This document shows positions 9,443 through 18,270 of a stretch of 64,000 nucleotides of DNA, piece after piece (within the stretch, counting starts at the first letter, position 1; the number at the start of each line of letters is the position of its first letter). The DNA lies in assembly GCF_900163565.1 (NCBI RefSeq), contig NZ_FUHU01000026.1, positions 124,001-188,000 of the forward strand. Reading direction: 5' to 3'. This DNA comes from Agrococcus casei LMG 22410 (GTDB taxonomy: Bacteria; Actinomycetota; Actinomycetes; Actinomycetales; Microbacteriaceae). A program made the position numbers and the translations under genes. The notes under the pieces were generated by a model that searched no databases, was not told the origin of the DNA, and saw only the letters and a program-made list of their open reading frames with translations.

Positions 9443-10409
9443 CCATCTTGATGGTCAGCGGGTAGTTCGACGAACCGCCGTTGCTGACCTTTGACATCGA
9501 GACGAAGGCAAAGATGATCGCGAGAATCAGCGGGACGACGTACAGCCAGATCGTCAGGAAGCCGATGAACACGAACATGAGAATCGAGCTGACGATGAGG
9601 ATGCCGGCTGTGTAGATCAGCATGCTCAACTGGAAGTTGAGAGATGCCGCCAGCTCCTGGCGGGCAAAGGGGCCCTTGTCCTTGCCAGTGACATACATGA
9701 TGATGGCGACCAGCCAACCGAGACCGAAGATCGATCCGATTCCAGCGAACATGTGGCCGTTCTTGGCGGTTTCGACTTCGTCCTGCGGACTCGAGGGCAT
9801 TCCGTATCCCTGACCGGCACCGTACTGAGGCTGCCCGGGTGCGCCGTACTGGCCACCCTGCCCAGGTGCGCCGTACTGCCCGCCAGCGGGCGCGCCGTAG
9901 TTGGGCTGGCCGGGAGCCGCGTACTGCCCCTGGTCGGCAGGAGCGCTGCCGTAGCCTCCTGCAGGCGCGCCGTACTGACCCTGGTCAGCCGGTGCGCTGC
10001 CGTAGCCGGGAGCGGGTGCGCTTCCGTAAGGGTTCTGCTCTGCCGGTGCGCTGAACTGCTGGCCCTGGTCGGCGGGTGCGCTGCCGTAGCTGGGAGCGGG
10101 TGCGCTTCCGTAGGGGTTCTGCTCTGCCGGTGCGCTGAACTGCTGGCCCTGGTCGGCGGGTGCGCCGTACGGGTTCTGCTCTGCGGGTGCGCTTCCGTAG
10201 GGGTTCTGCTCAGCCGGTGCGCTGAACTGCTGACCCTGGTCGGCAGGAGCCCCGAAGTCTGCAGCAGGTGCAGCGTAGGGGTTCTGCTCAGCGGGTGCGC
10301 TGAACTGCTGGCTCTGGTCTGCAGGAGCCCCGAAGTCGGCAGCAGGTGCGTTCGCGGCGTCGCCGTCGTGCTCGTTGCCTCCGTGAGAAGGATTGGTCTG
10401 ATCAGTCAT
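9435..10409 (-). CDS. DUF4870 domain membrane protein with Q/N/P/Y repeats
   Basis: The 324-residue protein has a long N-terminal region (about residues 20-205) built of imperfect copies of APADQGQQFSAPAEQNPYGS and shorter YGAPAGG units. A hydrophobic C-terminal domain of roughly 100 residues follows, matching the Tic20-like DUF4870 family with several membrane segments (for example FAGIGSIFGLGWLVAIIMYV). The N-terminal part is predicted to be disordered and cytoplasmic. The start at 10409 follows AAGGAAGGG. Function unknown. It converges on hemW with an 8-base overlap. Confidence 0.85.
   Translation of the reverse strand: MTDQTNPSHGGNEHDGDAANAPAADFGAPADQSQQFSAPAEQNPYAAPAADFGAPADQGQQFSAPAEQNPYGSAPAEQNPYGAPADQGQQFSAPAEQNPYGSAPAPSYGSAPADQGQQFSAPAEQNPYGSAPAPGYGSAPADQGQYGAPAGGYGSAPADQGQYAAPGQPNYGAPAGGQYGAPGQGGQYGAPGQPQYGAGQGYGMPSSPQDEVETAKNGHMFAGIGSIFGLGWLVAIIMYVTGKDKGPFARQELAASLNFQLSMLIYTAGILIVSSILMFVFIGFLTIWLYVVPLILAIIFAFVSMSKVSNGGSSNYPLTIKMVK
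9800..10345 (-). repeat. Tandem degenerate coding repeats in the DUF4870 gene
   Basis: Imperfect units of about 30-60 bases encode QQFSAPAEQNPYG and YGSAPADQGQ blocks. The blocks are in frame and vary mostly at third positions, so they are coding repeats and not a CRISPR array. Copy number may vary among strains through slippage or recombination. Confidence 0.75.
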
Positions 10410-10489
10410 GGTGCCCTTCCTTGGCTCTTCTGACGTTTTGCTGACCATTCTGCCCGGGTCAAGCTGTGAATGGGCATGACACGCTAGGA

Positions 10490-10516
10490 TTGGCAGTCGG
10501 GAGCGATGAGTGCCAG
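10490..10516 (+). promoter_or_regulatory. CIRCE operator and -10 region of the hrcA operon
   Basis: TTGGCAGTC (10490-10498), nine bases, then GAGTGCCAG (10508-10516) matches the CIRCE layout TTAGCACTC-N9-GAGTGCTAA. Seven of nine positions are self-complementary. A -10 element TAGGAT at 10485-10490 touches its left edge, so HrcA bound here would cover the transcription start. This supports heat-inducible autoregulation of hrcA-dnaJ. Confidence 0.8.
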
Positions 10517-10551
10517 TACGTTCCCAGCGTTTCAGGAAGGGCGGTGCAGGC

Positions 10552-11550
10552 GTGGTTTCGGACCGAGGCCTAGAAGTTCTGAGGGCCATCGTGCAGGACT
10601 ACGTGTCCATCGGCGAGCCCGTGGGTTCCAAGGCAATCGTCGACCGTCACAGCTTCGGCGTGAGCGCCGCAACGATCCGCAATGACATGGCAGTGCTCGA
10701 AGAGGACGAGCTGATCACAGCACCGCACACCTCGAGCGGACGTGTGCCGACCGACAAGGGCTATCGGGTCTTCGTCGACCGACTGCAGGCCGCGCGCCCG
10801 CTCACCGTGGCCCAGCGACACGCCATCGCGCAGTTCCTCGAGCCCGCAGCAGACTTCGACGACGTCATGCAGCGATCGGTGCGGCTGCTGGCTCAGCTCA
10901 CCAACCAGCTGGCCATCGTCCAGTACCCGACTCGAGCCGAGTCGCCTGCGAAGCGCATCGAGCTCGTCCCGGTGTCTGACACTCGTGTGCTCGTCATCGT
11001 CATCAGAGAGTCGGGCTCGATCGAGCAGCGCATGGTCGACCTCCCGCACGCCATGGAAGACCACGAGCGACTGCTCCTGGTTCGCCTGCTGAGCGACGCG
11101 ATCCGCGACGGCGACGAGAGCCCTGACGAGTCGCTTGAGCCTCGCCTCAGGCCGATAGCCAGGGCAGTGTCAGATGCTGTCGAGCAGATGATGGCGCCTG
11201 CACGGCCCGACAGGATGCTCGTGGCAGGCACGTCGAACCTTGTTCGCACTGGACACGACTTCGCGCACTCCGTGATGCCTGTGCTCGAAGCGATCGACGA
11301 GCAGGTAACCTTGCTTCGGCTCTTCGGCGAGATGGCGGCAGGCGAGGACGGCATCGCAACCAGCATCGGCAGCGAGAACTCCGGTTCGCTGCACGAGGCT
11401 TCCATCATCGCGGGCGGCTATGCCGCACCGGGCTCAGACATGGCAAGGGTCGGGGTTCTCGGCCCGACCCGAATGGACTACGCAAGCAACATGGCAGCCG
11501 TGAGGGCGGTAGCACGCTACCTCTCGCGGGTGCTGAGTGAGGACGCATGA
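10552..11550 (+). CDS. hrcA: Heat-inducible transcription repressor HrcA
   Basis: The 332-residue protein begins with a winged-helix domain (VLRAIVQDYVSIGEPVGSKAIV, then SAATIRNDMAVLEE and TSSGRVPTDKGYRVFVD), the signature of HrcA. HrcA represses chaperone genes by binding CIRCE elements, usually with GroEL as a folding partner. A CIRCE element lies just upstream, so it regulates itself. The GTG at 10552 follows AGGAAGG and gives the normal family length; an earlier in-frame GTG at 10510 would fall inside the operator. It overlaps dnaJ by ATGA. Confidence 0.95.
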   Translation: MVSDRGLEVLRAIVQDYVSIGEPVGSKAIVDRHSFGVSAATIRNDMAVLEEDELITAPHTSSGRVPTDKGYRVFVDRLQAARPLTVAQRHAIAQFLEPAADFDDVMQRSVRLLAQLTNQLAIVQYPTRAESPAKRIELVPVSDTRVLVIVIRESGSIEQRMVDLPHAMEDHERLLLVRLLSDAIRDGDESPDESLEPRLRPIARAVSDAVEQMMAPARPDRMLVAGTSNLVRTGHDFAHSVMPVLEAIDEQVTLLRLFGEMAAGEDGIATSIGSENSGSLHEASIIAGGYAAPGSDMARVGVLGPTRMDYASNMAAVRAVARYLSRVLSEDA

Positions 11551-12647
11551 GCGATCATTACCAGACCCTGGGCGTCGAGCGCGACGCTTCCCAGCAGGAC
11601 ATCAAGCGCGCATACAACCGACTGGCGCGTGAGCTTCACCCCGATCACAACCCGTCTGCTGAAGCAGAGGAGCGGTTCAAGCAGGTCAACCACGCGTATG
11701 ACGTGCTCTCGAGCGCTGACAAGCGCAGCGCGTACGATCGCGGCGATGTCGGTGGCCCCGGCGGCGCGAACATGGGCTTCGACTTCGGCGACATCTTCAG
11801 CCAGTTCTTCGGCGGAGGAGGCCAGCGCCAGGGGCCCATCCCGAGGCGACAGCCCGGCCAGGACTCGCTGCTGCGCCTGAACCTGACGCTCGACGAGGTC
11901 ATGTTCGGCGTGCACAAAGAGGTCAGGGTGCAGACCGCAGTGCTCTGCGAGACGTGCAACGGTTCCTGCGTGGCCGAAGGCACGCGCGAAGAGCAGTGCG
12001 ACATCTGCGGAGGCTCCGGCCACGTGCAGCGCCAGATGCGCTCGCTCCTCGGCAATGTCGTCACGACACAGCCCTGCCAGAGCTGCCGCGGTCACGGCAC
12101 CACCATTCCGCACCCGTGCCCCGGCTGCGACGGTCACGGCCGCGTCCGCTCCGAGCAGGTCATCCCCGTCGACGTCCCTGCCGGTGTCGACACCGGACTC
12201 CGCATCCAGATGCCCGGCAAGGGCGAAGTCGGCGAGGCCGGCGGCCCCGCCGGAACCCTGCACCTCGAGGTGAACGTCAAGCACCACGATGTCTTCAGCC
12301 GCGACGGCGACGACATCCTCGGCACGCTCGAGGTCTCGCTGCCCGATGCCATGCTCGGCGTCTCCTCCCGAATCGACGCGCTCGACGGACCGGTCGACGT
12401 CACCGTCAAGGCGGGCGTGATGGCCGGCGACATCATCACGGTTGCCGATCGCGGTGTCACGAAGCTGCGCGGCAGCGGTCGCGGCGACCTGCGACTCGCG
12501 GTGCAGCTCATGACCCCGCAGCGACTCGATCACAAGACCGAGGCACTGGTGAAAGACCTGCGCAAGCGACTCGGGTCGTCATCGCCGCAGCTGTCGAAGT
12601 TCCAGCAGGGGCTCTTCGCCAGGCTCCGCGACCGCTTCTTCGGGTAG
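11547..12647 (+). CDS. dnaJ: Chaperone protein DnaJ
   Basis: This is a 366-residue type I DnaJ. It has a J domain with HPD at residues 31-33, a Gly/Phe-rich linker (FDFGDIFSQFFGGGG), four zinc-binding motifs (CETCNGSC, CDICGGSG, CQSCRGHG, CPGCDGHG) and two C-terminal substrate-binding domains. The first motif ends in Cys where the CxxCxGxG consensus has Gly. DnaJ stimulates DnaK ATP hydrolysis and delivers substrates. The hrcA-dnaJ pairing without dnaK or grpE is common in actinobacteria, which often carry a second dnaJ with dnaK. Confidence 0.96.
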   Translation: MSDHYQTLGVERDASQQDIKRAYNRLARELHPDHNPSAEAEERFKQVNHAYDVLSSADKRSAYDRGDVGGPGGANMGFDFGDIFSQFFGGGGQRQGPIPRRQPGQDSLLRLNLTLDEVMFGVHKEVRVQTAVLCETCNGSCVAEGTREEQCDICGGSGHVQRQMRSLLGNVVTTQPCQSCRGHGTTIPHPCPGCDGHGRVRSEQVIPVDVPAGVDTGLRIQMPGKGEVGEAGGPAGTLHLEVNVKHHDVFSRDGDDILGTLEVSLPDAMLGVSSRIDALDGPVDVTVKAGVMAGDIITVADRGVTKLRGSGRGDLRLAVQLMTPQRLDHKTEALVKDLRKRLGSSSPQLSKFQQGLFARLRDRFFG

Positions 12648-12655
12648 TCCGAACC

Positions 12656-13381
12656 ATGGCCCACTGCTACCACCTGCCGGGTGCGGCCGACGCTTCCGTC
12701 GGCGACGAGCTCGAGATCACGGGCTCCGAGGCGCATCACGCTGTCGTTGCACGGGCAAGGCCGGGCGAGCAGCTGCTCGTCACTAGCGGCGACGGCGTGA
12801 TCGCCGGCGTCACGGTCGTGTCGGTCGATCGCAAGCGCGTCAGCGTCAGGGTCGACTCCACCGAGCGATTCGAGCAGCGAACCCCTCGTGTCACGCTCGT
12901 GCAGGCACTGGCCAAGACCGATCGGGCAGAGGTCGGCATTGCCGCGGCCACGGAGCTCGGCGCCGACGCGATCGTGCCGTGGCAGGCATCCAGGTCGGTG
13001 TCGCAGTGGCGCGGCGACAAGGCGGAGCGCGGAGTCGAGAAGTGGCGCAGCGCCGTCACTGAAGCTGCAAAGCAGTCGGTGCGTCCCTTTGTGCCGATCG
13101 TGCATCCGCTCATGACCACCGGTGACGTCTGTTCCATGAACGAGCAGCTCGTGGTGCTGCATCCCGAGGCCAGCAGCGGCATCGACGCTGTTCCCGTCGA
13201 TCGTGATCTGGCGCTTGTCGTCGGCCCCGAGGGCGGAGTCTCTGCTGAAGAGCGCGCGCAGTTCGCTGCAGCCGGCGCCATCGAGGTCAAGCTCGGTCCC
13301 GAAGTGCTTCGCACGTCCACCGCGGGGCTGGCAGCACTCGCTGCGCTCAGCCCTGCGCTCGGCAGATGGCACCGTGGGTAG
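12656..13381 (+). CDS. rsmE: 16S rRNA (uracil1498-N3)-methyltransferase RsmE
   Basis: The 241-residue protein has the RsmE pattern: an N-terminal PUA-like part (ITGSEAHHAVVARARPGEQLLV), then the SPOUT-fold sequences LVQALAKTDRAE, ATELGADAIVPWQASRS, and the knot motif LVVGPEGGVSAEE with LGPEVLRTSTAGLAAL. It methylates U1498 of 16S rRNA using S-adenosylmethionine. It starts 8 bases after dnaJ with no clear ribosome binding site, so translation probably depends on coupling to dnaJ. Confidence 0.94.
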   Translation: MAHCYHLPGAADASVGDELEITGSEAHHAVVARARPGEQLLVTSGDGVIAGVTVVSVDRKRVSVRVDSTERFEQRTPRVTLVQALAKTDRAEVGIAAATELGADAIVPWQASRSVSQWRGDKAERGVEKWRSAVTEAAKQSVRPFVPIVHPLMTTGDVCSMNEQLVVLHPEASSGIDAVPVDRDLALVVGPEGGVSAEERAQFAAAGAIEVKLGPEVLRTSTAGLAALAALSPALGRWHRG

Positions 13382-13384
13382 AAT
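13379..13384 (+). promoter_or_regulatory. -10 element TAGAAT for the HIT gene (leaderless type)
   Basis: TAGAAT overlaps the rsmE stop codon and is followed by six bases (CGCAGC) and the ATG at 13391. There is no Shine-Dalgarno sequence. This suggests an internal leaderless promoter within the hrcA-era gene string. Confidence 0.5.
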
Positions 13385-13390
13385 CGCAGC

Positions 13391-13738
13391 ATGAGCGAAG
13401 AGAGCGTCTTCACAAAGATCATTGCCCGAGAGATTCCCGCGAAGATCGTCGTCGAGAACGATCGCATCATCGCCTTCGAAGACATCAGCCCGCAGGCCGA
13501 GTGTCACGTGCTGATCGTGCCGAAGACGAGCGAGTACTCGACCGTCGAAGAGCTCGCCGCTGCAGACCCTGTGCTGCTGGGCGAGATGATCGCGCTGGCA
13601 CGCCCCATCGCTGTCGAGCGCGGCAACGGTGACTACCGGCTCGTGTTCAACACGGGCGAGAAGGCCGGACAGACGGTGCACCACGTGCACATGCATGTGC
13701 TGTCGGGGCCTTCACTGACTGAGGAGAGCATTGCGTGA
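13391..13738 (+). CDS. HIT family protein (HinT-like nucleotide hydrolase)
   Basis: The 115-residue protein has the histidine triad H98-V-H100-M-H102 near its C-terminus, preceded by NTGEKAGQTVHH, typical of the HinT branch. These enzymes hydrolyse purine nucleotide phosphoramidates and aminoacyl adenylates. The start SEESVFTKIIAREIPAKIV is the standard HinT N-terminus. It overlaps phoH by 8 bases. A -10 element placed 6 bases before the ATG suggests it can also be transcribed on its own. Confidence 0.93.
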   Translation: MSEESVFTKIIAREIPAKIVVENDRIIAFEDISPQAECHVLIVPKTSEYSTVEELAAADPVLLGEMIALARPIAVERGNGDYRLVFNTGEKAGQTVHHVHMHVLSGPSLTEESIA

Positions 13739-14723
13739 CAAAGAGGCGACATTCACTGCAGACGGCATCCAGATGGTGCGGCTGCTCGGCCCCCAGGACC
13801 GTCTGCTGACCAGGCTCGAGCATGAGTTCCCGCTCGTTCGAGTCACGGTTCGCGGCAACGAGATCTCGATGCTCGGCGACGAAGACCAGGTCGACCAGGC
13901 CAGCAGGCTCGTCGGCGAGATGATCGCACTGGTTCGAGACGGCGTCGACTTCGGGGCAGCCGAGGTGACAGAGGGCGCCCGTGCGGCCAGAACCGGCGAT
14001 CGCTCCGTGACGGATGCGGTCGGCTCGGTGATCCTGCAGCGCGGCAACAAGACCATCAGGCCGAAGACGGCCGGGCAGAGCGACTACGTCGACTCGATCG
14101 ACGAGAACACGATCGTGTTCGGCATCGGCCCCGCCGGCACCGGCAAGACCTACCTCGCCATGGCCAAGGCCGTGCAGGCGCTGCACCGCAAAGAGGTCAA
14201 TCGCATCATCCTCACGCGTCCGGCTGTCGAAGCCGGCGAGCGACTGGGCTTCCTGCCCGGCACACTGACCGACAAGATCGATCCCTACCTTCGGCCGCTC
14301 TACGACGCGCTGAACGAGATGATGGATCCCGACATGGTGCCGAAGCTGCTCACGACGGGGGTCGTCGAGGTCGCGCCCCTTGCGTACATGCGCGGTCGCA
14401 CCCTCAATGACTCGTTCGTCGTGCTCGACGAAGCGCAGAACACGACACCAGAGCAGATGAAGATGTTCCTCACCAGGCTCGGATTCGGATCACGGATGGT
14501 CGTCACGGGCGATGCGACGCAGGTCGACCTCCCGGCGGGCAGCAGCGGGCTTCAGGTTGCCCAGCAGGTGCTGAAGGGCATCGAAGACGTGCACTTCGCC
14601 AGGCTCACGAGCAAGGACGTCGTTCGCCACACGCTCGTCGGCGAGATCGTCGACGCCTACACCGCATACGACGAGCGCGAGATCGCACGCAAGCACGCCG
14701 CTGAGAGCAGAGGACGACGATGA
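13731..14723 (+). CDS. phoH: PhoH family P-loop ATPase
   Basis: The 330-residue protein has Walker A GPAGTGKT at residues 133-140 and Walker [15 protein letters not shown], with [18 protein letters not shown] between them, all typical of PhoH. An N-terminal KH-like segment precedes the ATPase. PhoH proteins are often found with ybeY and era and are thought to act in RNA metabolism. The TTG start at 13731 is chosen because GAGGAG lies just upstream and no better in-frame start exists. It overlaps hinT by 8 bases and ybeY by ATGA. Confidence 0.93.
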   Translation: MRDKEATFTADGIQMVRLLGPQDRLLTRLEHEFPLVRVTVRGNEISMLGDEDQVDQASRLVGEMIALVRDGVDFGAAEVTEGARAARTGDRSVTDAVGSVILQRGNKTIRPKTAGQSDYVDSIDENTIVFGIGPAGTGKTYLAMAKAVQALHRKEVNRIILTRPAVEAGERLGFLPGTLTDKIDPYLRPLYDALNEMMDPDMVPKLLTTGVVEVAPLAYMRGRTLNDSFVVLDEAQNTTPEQMKMFLTRLGFGSRMVVTGDATQVDLPAGSSGLQVAQQVLKGIEDVHFARLTSKDVVRHTLVGEIVDAYTAYDEREIARKHAAESRGRR

Positions 14724-15175
14724 GCATCGAGCTGCTGAACGAGACTGACGCGAAGCTCGACGAGGCGCGCATCATCGGTGCAGTGCGCCACGTGCTGGCG
14801 AGCCTCCACGTGCACCCCGACGCCGAAGTCAGCATCGTGCTCGTAGACGCGGCCGCCATCGAGCAGCTGCACGTGCAGTGGCTCGACATTCCGGGCCCCA
14901 CCGACGTGCTGTCGTTCCCGATGGATGAGCTGCGCCCCGGGTCACCCGAACACCCGACGCCGCCGGGGATGCTCGGCGACATCGTGCTGTGCCCAGAGGT
15001 CGCGGCCGAGCGGGCGAGCGAAGCCGGCCACGAGACGATGCACGAAGTGCTCCTGCTGACCGTGCACTCGACGCTGCATCTGCTGGGGTACGACCACGCA
15101 GAAGCCGACGAGAAGCGCGAGATGTTCGAGCTGCAGGACCGGCTGCTTGCTGAGTTCGAGGCCGCTGATGCTTGA
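14720..15175 (+). CDS. ybeY: rRNA maturation endoribonuclease YbeY
   Basis: The 151-residue protein carries the zinc motif [11 protein letters not shown] (H116, H120, H126) that defines YbeY, after [11 protein letters not shown]-type sequence ([13 protein letters not shown]). YbeY takes part in 16S rRNA 3' end maturation and ribosome quality control. It overlaps phoH by ATGA and the CBS-domain gene by 8 bases, inside the conserved phoH-ybeY-CNNM-era string. The length is normal for the family. Confidence 0.95.
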   Translation: MSIELLNETDAKLDEARIIGAVRHVLASLHVHPDAEVSIVLVDAAAIEQLHVQWLDIPGPTDVLSFPMDELRPGSPEHPTPPGMLGDIVLCPEVAAERASEAGHETMHEVLLLTVHSTLHLLGYDHAEADEKREMFELQDRLLAEFEAADA

Positions 15176-16424
15176 GACGCTGTTCTTCGTGATCGCGGCG
15201 CTGCTGATCGCGCTGGCGGCCTGGCTTGCGGCCTGTGATGCCGCGATGTCGGTTGTGTCGCGCTCCGACCTCGCCAGGCTCTCCGAGCAGTCTCCGCGCC
15301 GCGGCGAGCAGCTCAACCGCATCGGCGAGTCGCTCACGGTGCACATCATGTCGGTGACCTTCGCACGCGTGCTCTCTGAGACCCTTGCGGCCATCCTCGT
15401 GACCCTTGCGATCGACTCGCTCGTCGGCGACTGGTGGTGGACGCTGCTGCTTGCCGGGCTCGTCATGGTGCTCTCGTCGTTCGTGCTCGTCGGATCCTCT
15501 CCACGAGCCGTCGGACGCACGAGGCCCGAGCAGCTGCTGCGATTCTCGGCCCCGCTGATCCGCACGACTCGCACGATCCTCGGCCCCCTCGCCCAGCTGA
15601 TCATGGCGGCGGGCGAGAAGGTCACGCCCGGGCACCAGCGCCAGCACGCCTTCGCGAACGAGTCGCAGCTGCTCTCGATGGTCGATGAGGCCACCAGCCG
15701 CGACCTGATCGAAGAGGACGAGCGCGAGCTGATCCACTCCGTGTTCGAGTTCGGCGAGACGACCGTGCGCGAAGTCATGATCCCCAGGCCCGACGTCGTC
15801 TGGATCGACGGCGACGTCGATGCCGACTCTGCGCTCAAGGTGTTCCTCGAGCACGGGCTCAGCCGCATGCCGGTCGTGGGGGAGTCCTCCGACGACATCC
15901 TCGGAATCCTGTATCTGCGCGACGTCGTGAAGTCACGCGTCTGGCGGCCTGAAGAGCACGAGACCGCACACCACCTCGCCAGGCCGGCGCACTGGATGCC
16001 CGAGTCGAAGAAGGCCGATGACGCGCTCACCGAACTTCGGGTGCAGCAGGTGCATGTGGCGATGGTGGTCGACGAGTACGGCTCCACTGCCGGTCTCGTC
16101 ACGCTCGAGGACCTCGTCGAAGAGCTGGTCGGCGAGATCGAGGATGAGTACGACCGCGCCGAAGAGGAGATCCGACTGATCTCGCACGGTGTCGTCGAAG
16201 TGTCGTCGAGAACAGACATCGAAGACCTCGGCGAGGCATTCGATCTCGAACTCGATGACGAGGACGTCGACACGGTCGGCGGACTCGTGCAGAAGCTGCT
16301 CGGGCGCATGGCCGAAGTCGGAGACGTCGTGCGCTCAGACGGCCTCAGCTTCGAGGTGCTGCGACTCGACGGCAAGGGCCGGCACGTCGGCAGAATTCGC
16401 GTAGAACACGAGGAGACACGATGA
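15168..16424 (+). CDS. Hemolysin/CNNM family protein with CBS domains (CorC-like)
   Basis: The 418-residue protein has an N-terminal DUF21/CNNM membrane domain (about residues 1-180), two CBS domains ([16 protein letters not shown] and the [28 protein letters not shown] block) and a C-terminal CorC/HlyC domain. Members are membrane proteins linked to magnesium or cobalt homeostasis; the hemolysin name is historical. The start at 15168 gives [13 protein letters not shown] and overlaps the ybeY stop. An earlier in-frame ATG at 15147 would add seven residues within ybeY. Confidence 0.9.
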   Translation: MLETLFFVIAALLIALAAWLAACDAAMSVVSRSDLARLSEQSPRRGEQLNRIGESLTVHIMSVTFARVLSETLAAILVTLAIDSLVGDWWWTLLLAGLVMVLSSFVLVGSSPRAVGRTRPEQLLRFSAPLIRTTRTILGPLAQLIMAAGEKVTPGHQRQHAFANESQLLSMVDEATSRDLIEEDERELIHSVFEFGETTVREVMIPRPDVVWIDGDVDADSALKVFLEHGLSRMPVVGESSDDILGILYLRDVVKSRVWRPEEHETAHHLARPAHWMPESKKADDALTELRVQQVHVAMVVDEYGSTAGLVTLEDLVEELVGEIEDEYDRAEEEIRLISHGVVEVSSRTDIEDLGEAFDLELDDEDVDTVGGLVQKLLGRMAEVGDVVRSDGLSFEVLRLDGKGRHVGRIRVEHEETR

Positions 16425-17305
16425 CATTTCGCGCAGGATTCCTGACGTTCGTGGGGCGGCCCAATGCTGGCAAGTCCACGCTGACGAATGCCCTGCTGGG
16501 CGAGAAGATCGCGATCACGTCGTCGAAGCCGCAGACGACCAGACGCACGATTCGCGGCATCCTCACCCGCCCCGACTCGCAGCTGATCATCGTCGACACC
16601 CCCGGCATGCACCGTCCCCGAACCGAACTGGGCAAGCGGCTGAATGCCATGGTTCGCGAAGCGATCTCGGATGTGCAGGTCGTCTGCATGTGCATCAGCG
16701 CCGACGAGCCGATCGGCCCGGGGGACCGCTTCATCTCTGCTGAGATCGACGCCAACCCCCGTGCTCGAACGGTCGCCGTCGTGACGAAGACCGACAAGGC
16801 GAGCAAGTCGAAGACTGCCGAGCGGCTGCTCGAGATCGAGCAGCTGCGCGACTGGGACGCCGTGGTTCCGGTCTCGGCGCTGCAGGGCTCGCAGCTCGAA
16901 GACCTCGTGGATGTCATCGAGTCGCTGATGCCGGAGTCTCCGAAGCTGTATCCAGACGACATGATCACGGAGCAGGTCACGGGCGACCGAATCGCTGAGC
17001 TCATTCGCGAGGCGTCGCTCGAGGAATCGTGGGACGAGCTTCCGCACTCCATCATCGTGACCGTCGACGAGATGGTCGATCGAGAAGACGGCATCACCGA
17101 GATCTTTGCGAACCTGTGGGTCGAGCGCGACAGCCAGAAGGGCATCGTGATCGGCCAGCGAGGCGCTCGCATCCGTCAGATCGGAGCCGATGCCCGTCGC
17201 GAGATCGAGGCGCTGCTCGGGCACCAGGTGCATCTACAGCTGCAGGTGAAGGTCGCCAAGGAGTGGCAGGGCGACGCCAAGCAGCTGGGCCGCTTCGGCT
17301 TCTAG
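16421..17305 (+). CDS. era: GTPase Era
   Basis: The 294-residue GTPase has G1 GRPNAGKST at residues 12-20, G2 TTRRTIRG, G3 DTPGMHRP and G4 TKTD, followed by a KH domain with the motif GQRGARIRQIG. Era binds the 3' end of 16S rRNA and checks small-subunit maturation. The last four genes phoH-ybeY-CNNM-era all overlap, so coordinated translation is likely. Its stop codon TAG overlaps the panB stop on the other strand through the palindrome CTAG. Confidence 0.97.
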   Translation: MTFRAGFLTFVGRPNAGKSTLTNALLGEKIAITSSKPQTTRRTIRGILTRPDSQLIIVDTPGMHRPRTELGKRLNAMVREAISDVQVVCMCISADEPIGPGDRFISAEIDANPRARTVAVVTKTDKASKSKTAERLLEIEQLRDWDAVVPVSALQGSQLEDLVDVIESLMPESPKLYPDDMITEQVTGDRIAELIREASLEESWDELPHSIIVTVDEMVDREDGITEIFANLWVERDSQKGIVIGQRGARIRQIGADARREIEALLGHQVHLQLQVKVAKEWQGDAKQLGRFGF

Positions 17306-18201
17306 CCCTGGTCGTACTCGTGCTCGGGGGCCGGATACGCCCCAGAGCGCACGTCATTCTGAAACTCGACGGCGGCGTCTCGGAGCGTCTGGCCGATCTG
17401 CGCGTACTGCTTGACGAATCGCGGAGTGCGACCGGTGCTGAATCCTGCCCAGTCGGTCCAGACGAGCAGCTGGCCGTCGCACTCGGGGCCGGCTCCGACA
17501 GAGATCGTCGGGATGCCGACCTCGCGTGTCACTGCGGCGGCGGCATCTGACGGCACCATCTCGATGACGACCGCGAACGCGCCCGCCTCCTCGACAGCGC
17601 GCGCGTCGCGCAGCAGCTGTTCGAGGCCCTCGCCGCCACGACCCTGGATCACATGGCCGCCGAGCCCGTGCTCGGACTGGGGCGTGTATCCGATGTGTGC
17701 GAGAACGGGAATTCCTGCGTCGACGATGCGGCGGATCTGCTTCGCGACCCGCTCGCCGCCCTCGAGCTTCACAGCGTGGGCGCCCGCCTCCTTCATGAAG
17801 CGCGTGGCGTTGTGCAAAGCCTCCTGAGAGCCTGCCTCGTACGAGCCGAACGGCATGTCGGCCACGACGAGCGCACGCTCTGCCGCGCGTGCCACAGCCG
17901 CCGTGAGGGGCATGAGCTCTTCGACCGTGACCGGGAGCGTCGTGTCGTAGCCGAAGACGGTGTTGCCGGCCGAGTCGCCGACCAGCAGGAAGTCGATGCC
18001 TGCATCGTCGAAGATCTTCGCCGAAAGATAGTCATAGCTGGTGAGTCCCGTGATGCGGATGCTCTCGCGCTTGGCACGTGCGAAGTGCCGGACGCGGATG
18101 CGCGCACGTGGCTTCTTGCTCTGGTCGGCTGCGCCGTACGCCGTGGCCTCTTCGCTTGGGGCTGCGGGAGCCTCGGTCTCAGCTGCTGCAGGCTTGTCCA
18201 T
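17302..18201 (-). CDS. panB: 3-methyl-2-oxobutanoate hydroxymethyltransferase
   Basis: The 299-residue protein has the PanB signatures LTSYDYLSAKIFDDAG, LLVGDSAGNTVFGYDTTLPVTVEEL and AVKLEGG, plus the catalytic region FAVVIEMVPSD. It transfers a hydroxymethyl group from methylene-tetrahydrofolate to ketoisovalerate to give ketopantoate, the first step of pantothenate synthesis. It has a roughly 30-residue Ala/Glu-rich N-terminal extension of low complexity. The start at 18201 is preferred because TAGGAT ends 7 bases upstream; an ATG nine bases earlier, at 18210, is possible. Confidence 0.94.
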   Translation of the reverse strand: MDKPAAAETEAPAAPSEEATAYGAADQSKKPRARIRVRHFARAKRESIRITGLTSYDYLSAKIFDDAGIDFLLVGDSAGNTVFGYDTTLPVTVEELMPLTAAVARAAERALVVADMPFGSYEAGSQEALHNATRFMKEAGAHAVKLEGGERVAKQIRRIVDAGIPVLAHIGYTPQSEHGLGGHVIQGRGGEGLEQLLRDARAVEEAGAFAVVIEMVPSDAAAAVTREVGIPTISVGAGPECDGQLLVWTDWAGFSTGRTPRFVKQYAQIGQTLRDAAVEFQNDVRSGAYPAPEHEYDQG

Positions 18202-18208
18202 GCCTGCC

Positions 18209-18214
18209 ATCCTA
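18209..18214 (-). promoter_or_regulatory. -10 element TAGGAT for panB (leaderless type)
   Basis: On the minus strand TAGGAT is followed by seven bases (GGCAGGC) and the ATG at 18201. If this is the promoter, transcription starts downstream of the alternative ATG at 18210, which would exclude that start. Confidence 0.4.
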
Positions 18215-18270
18215 CGCTCACCGATCCGCTGGTGCCGGTACTGTTGAGGCACGACCGAAGAGGGGACGAG

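Noticed and set aside
9800-10345. Regular repeats that might look like a CRISPR array.
   Set aside because: Units are contiguous, in frame, of unequal length and code for QNPYG blocks; there are no spacers and no cas genes.
14942-17233. A minus-strand open frame of more than 700 codons across ybeY, the CNNM gene and era.
   Set aside because: It spans three well-defined overlapping genes on the other strand and has no recognisable domain.
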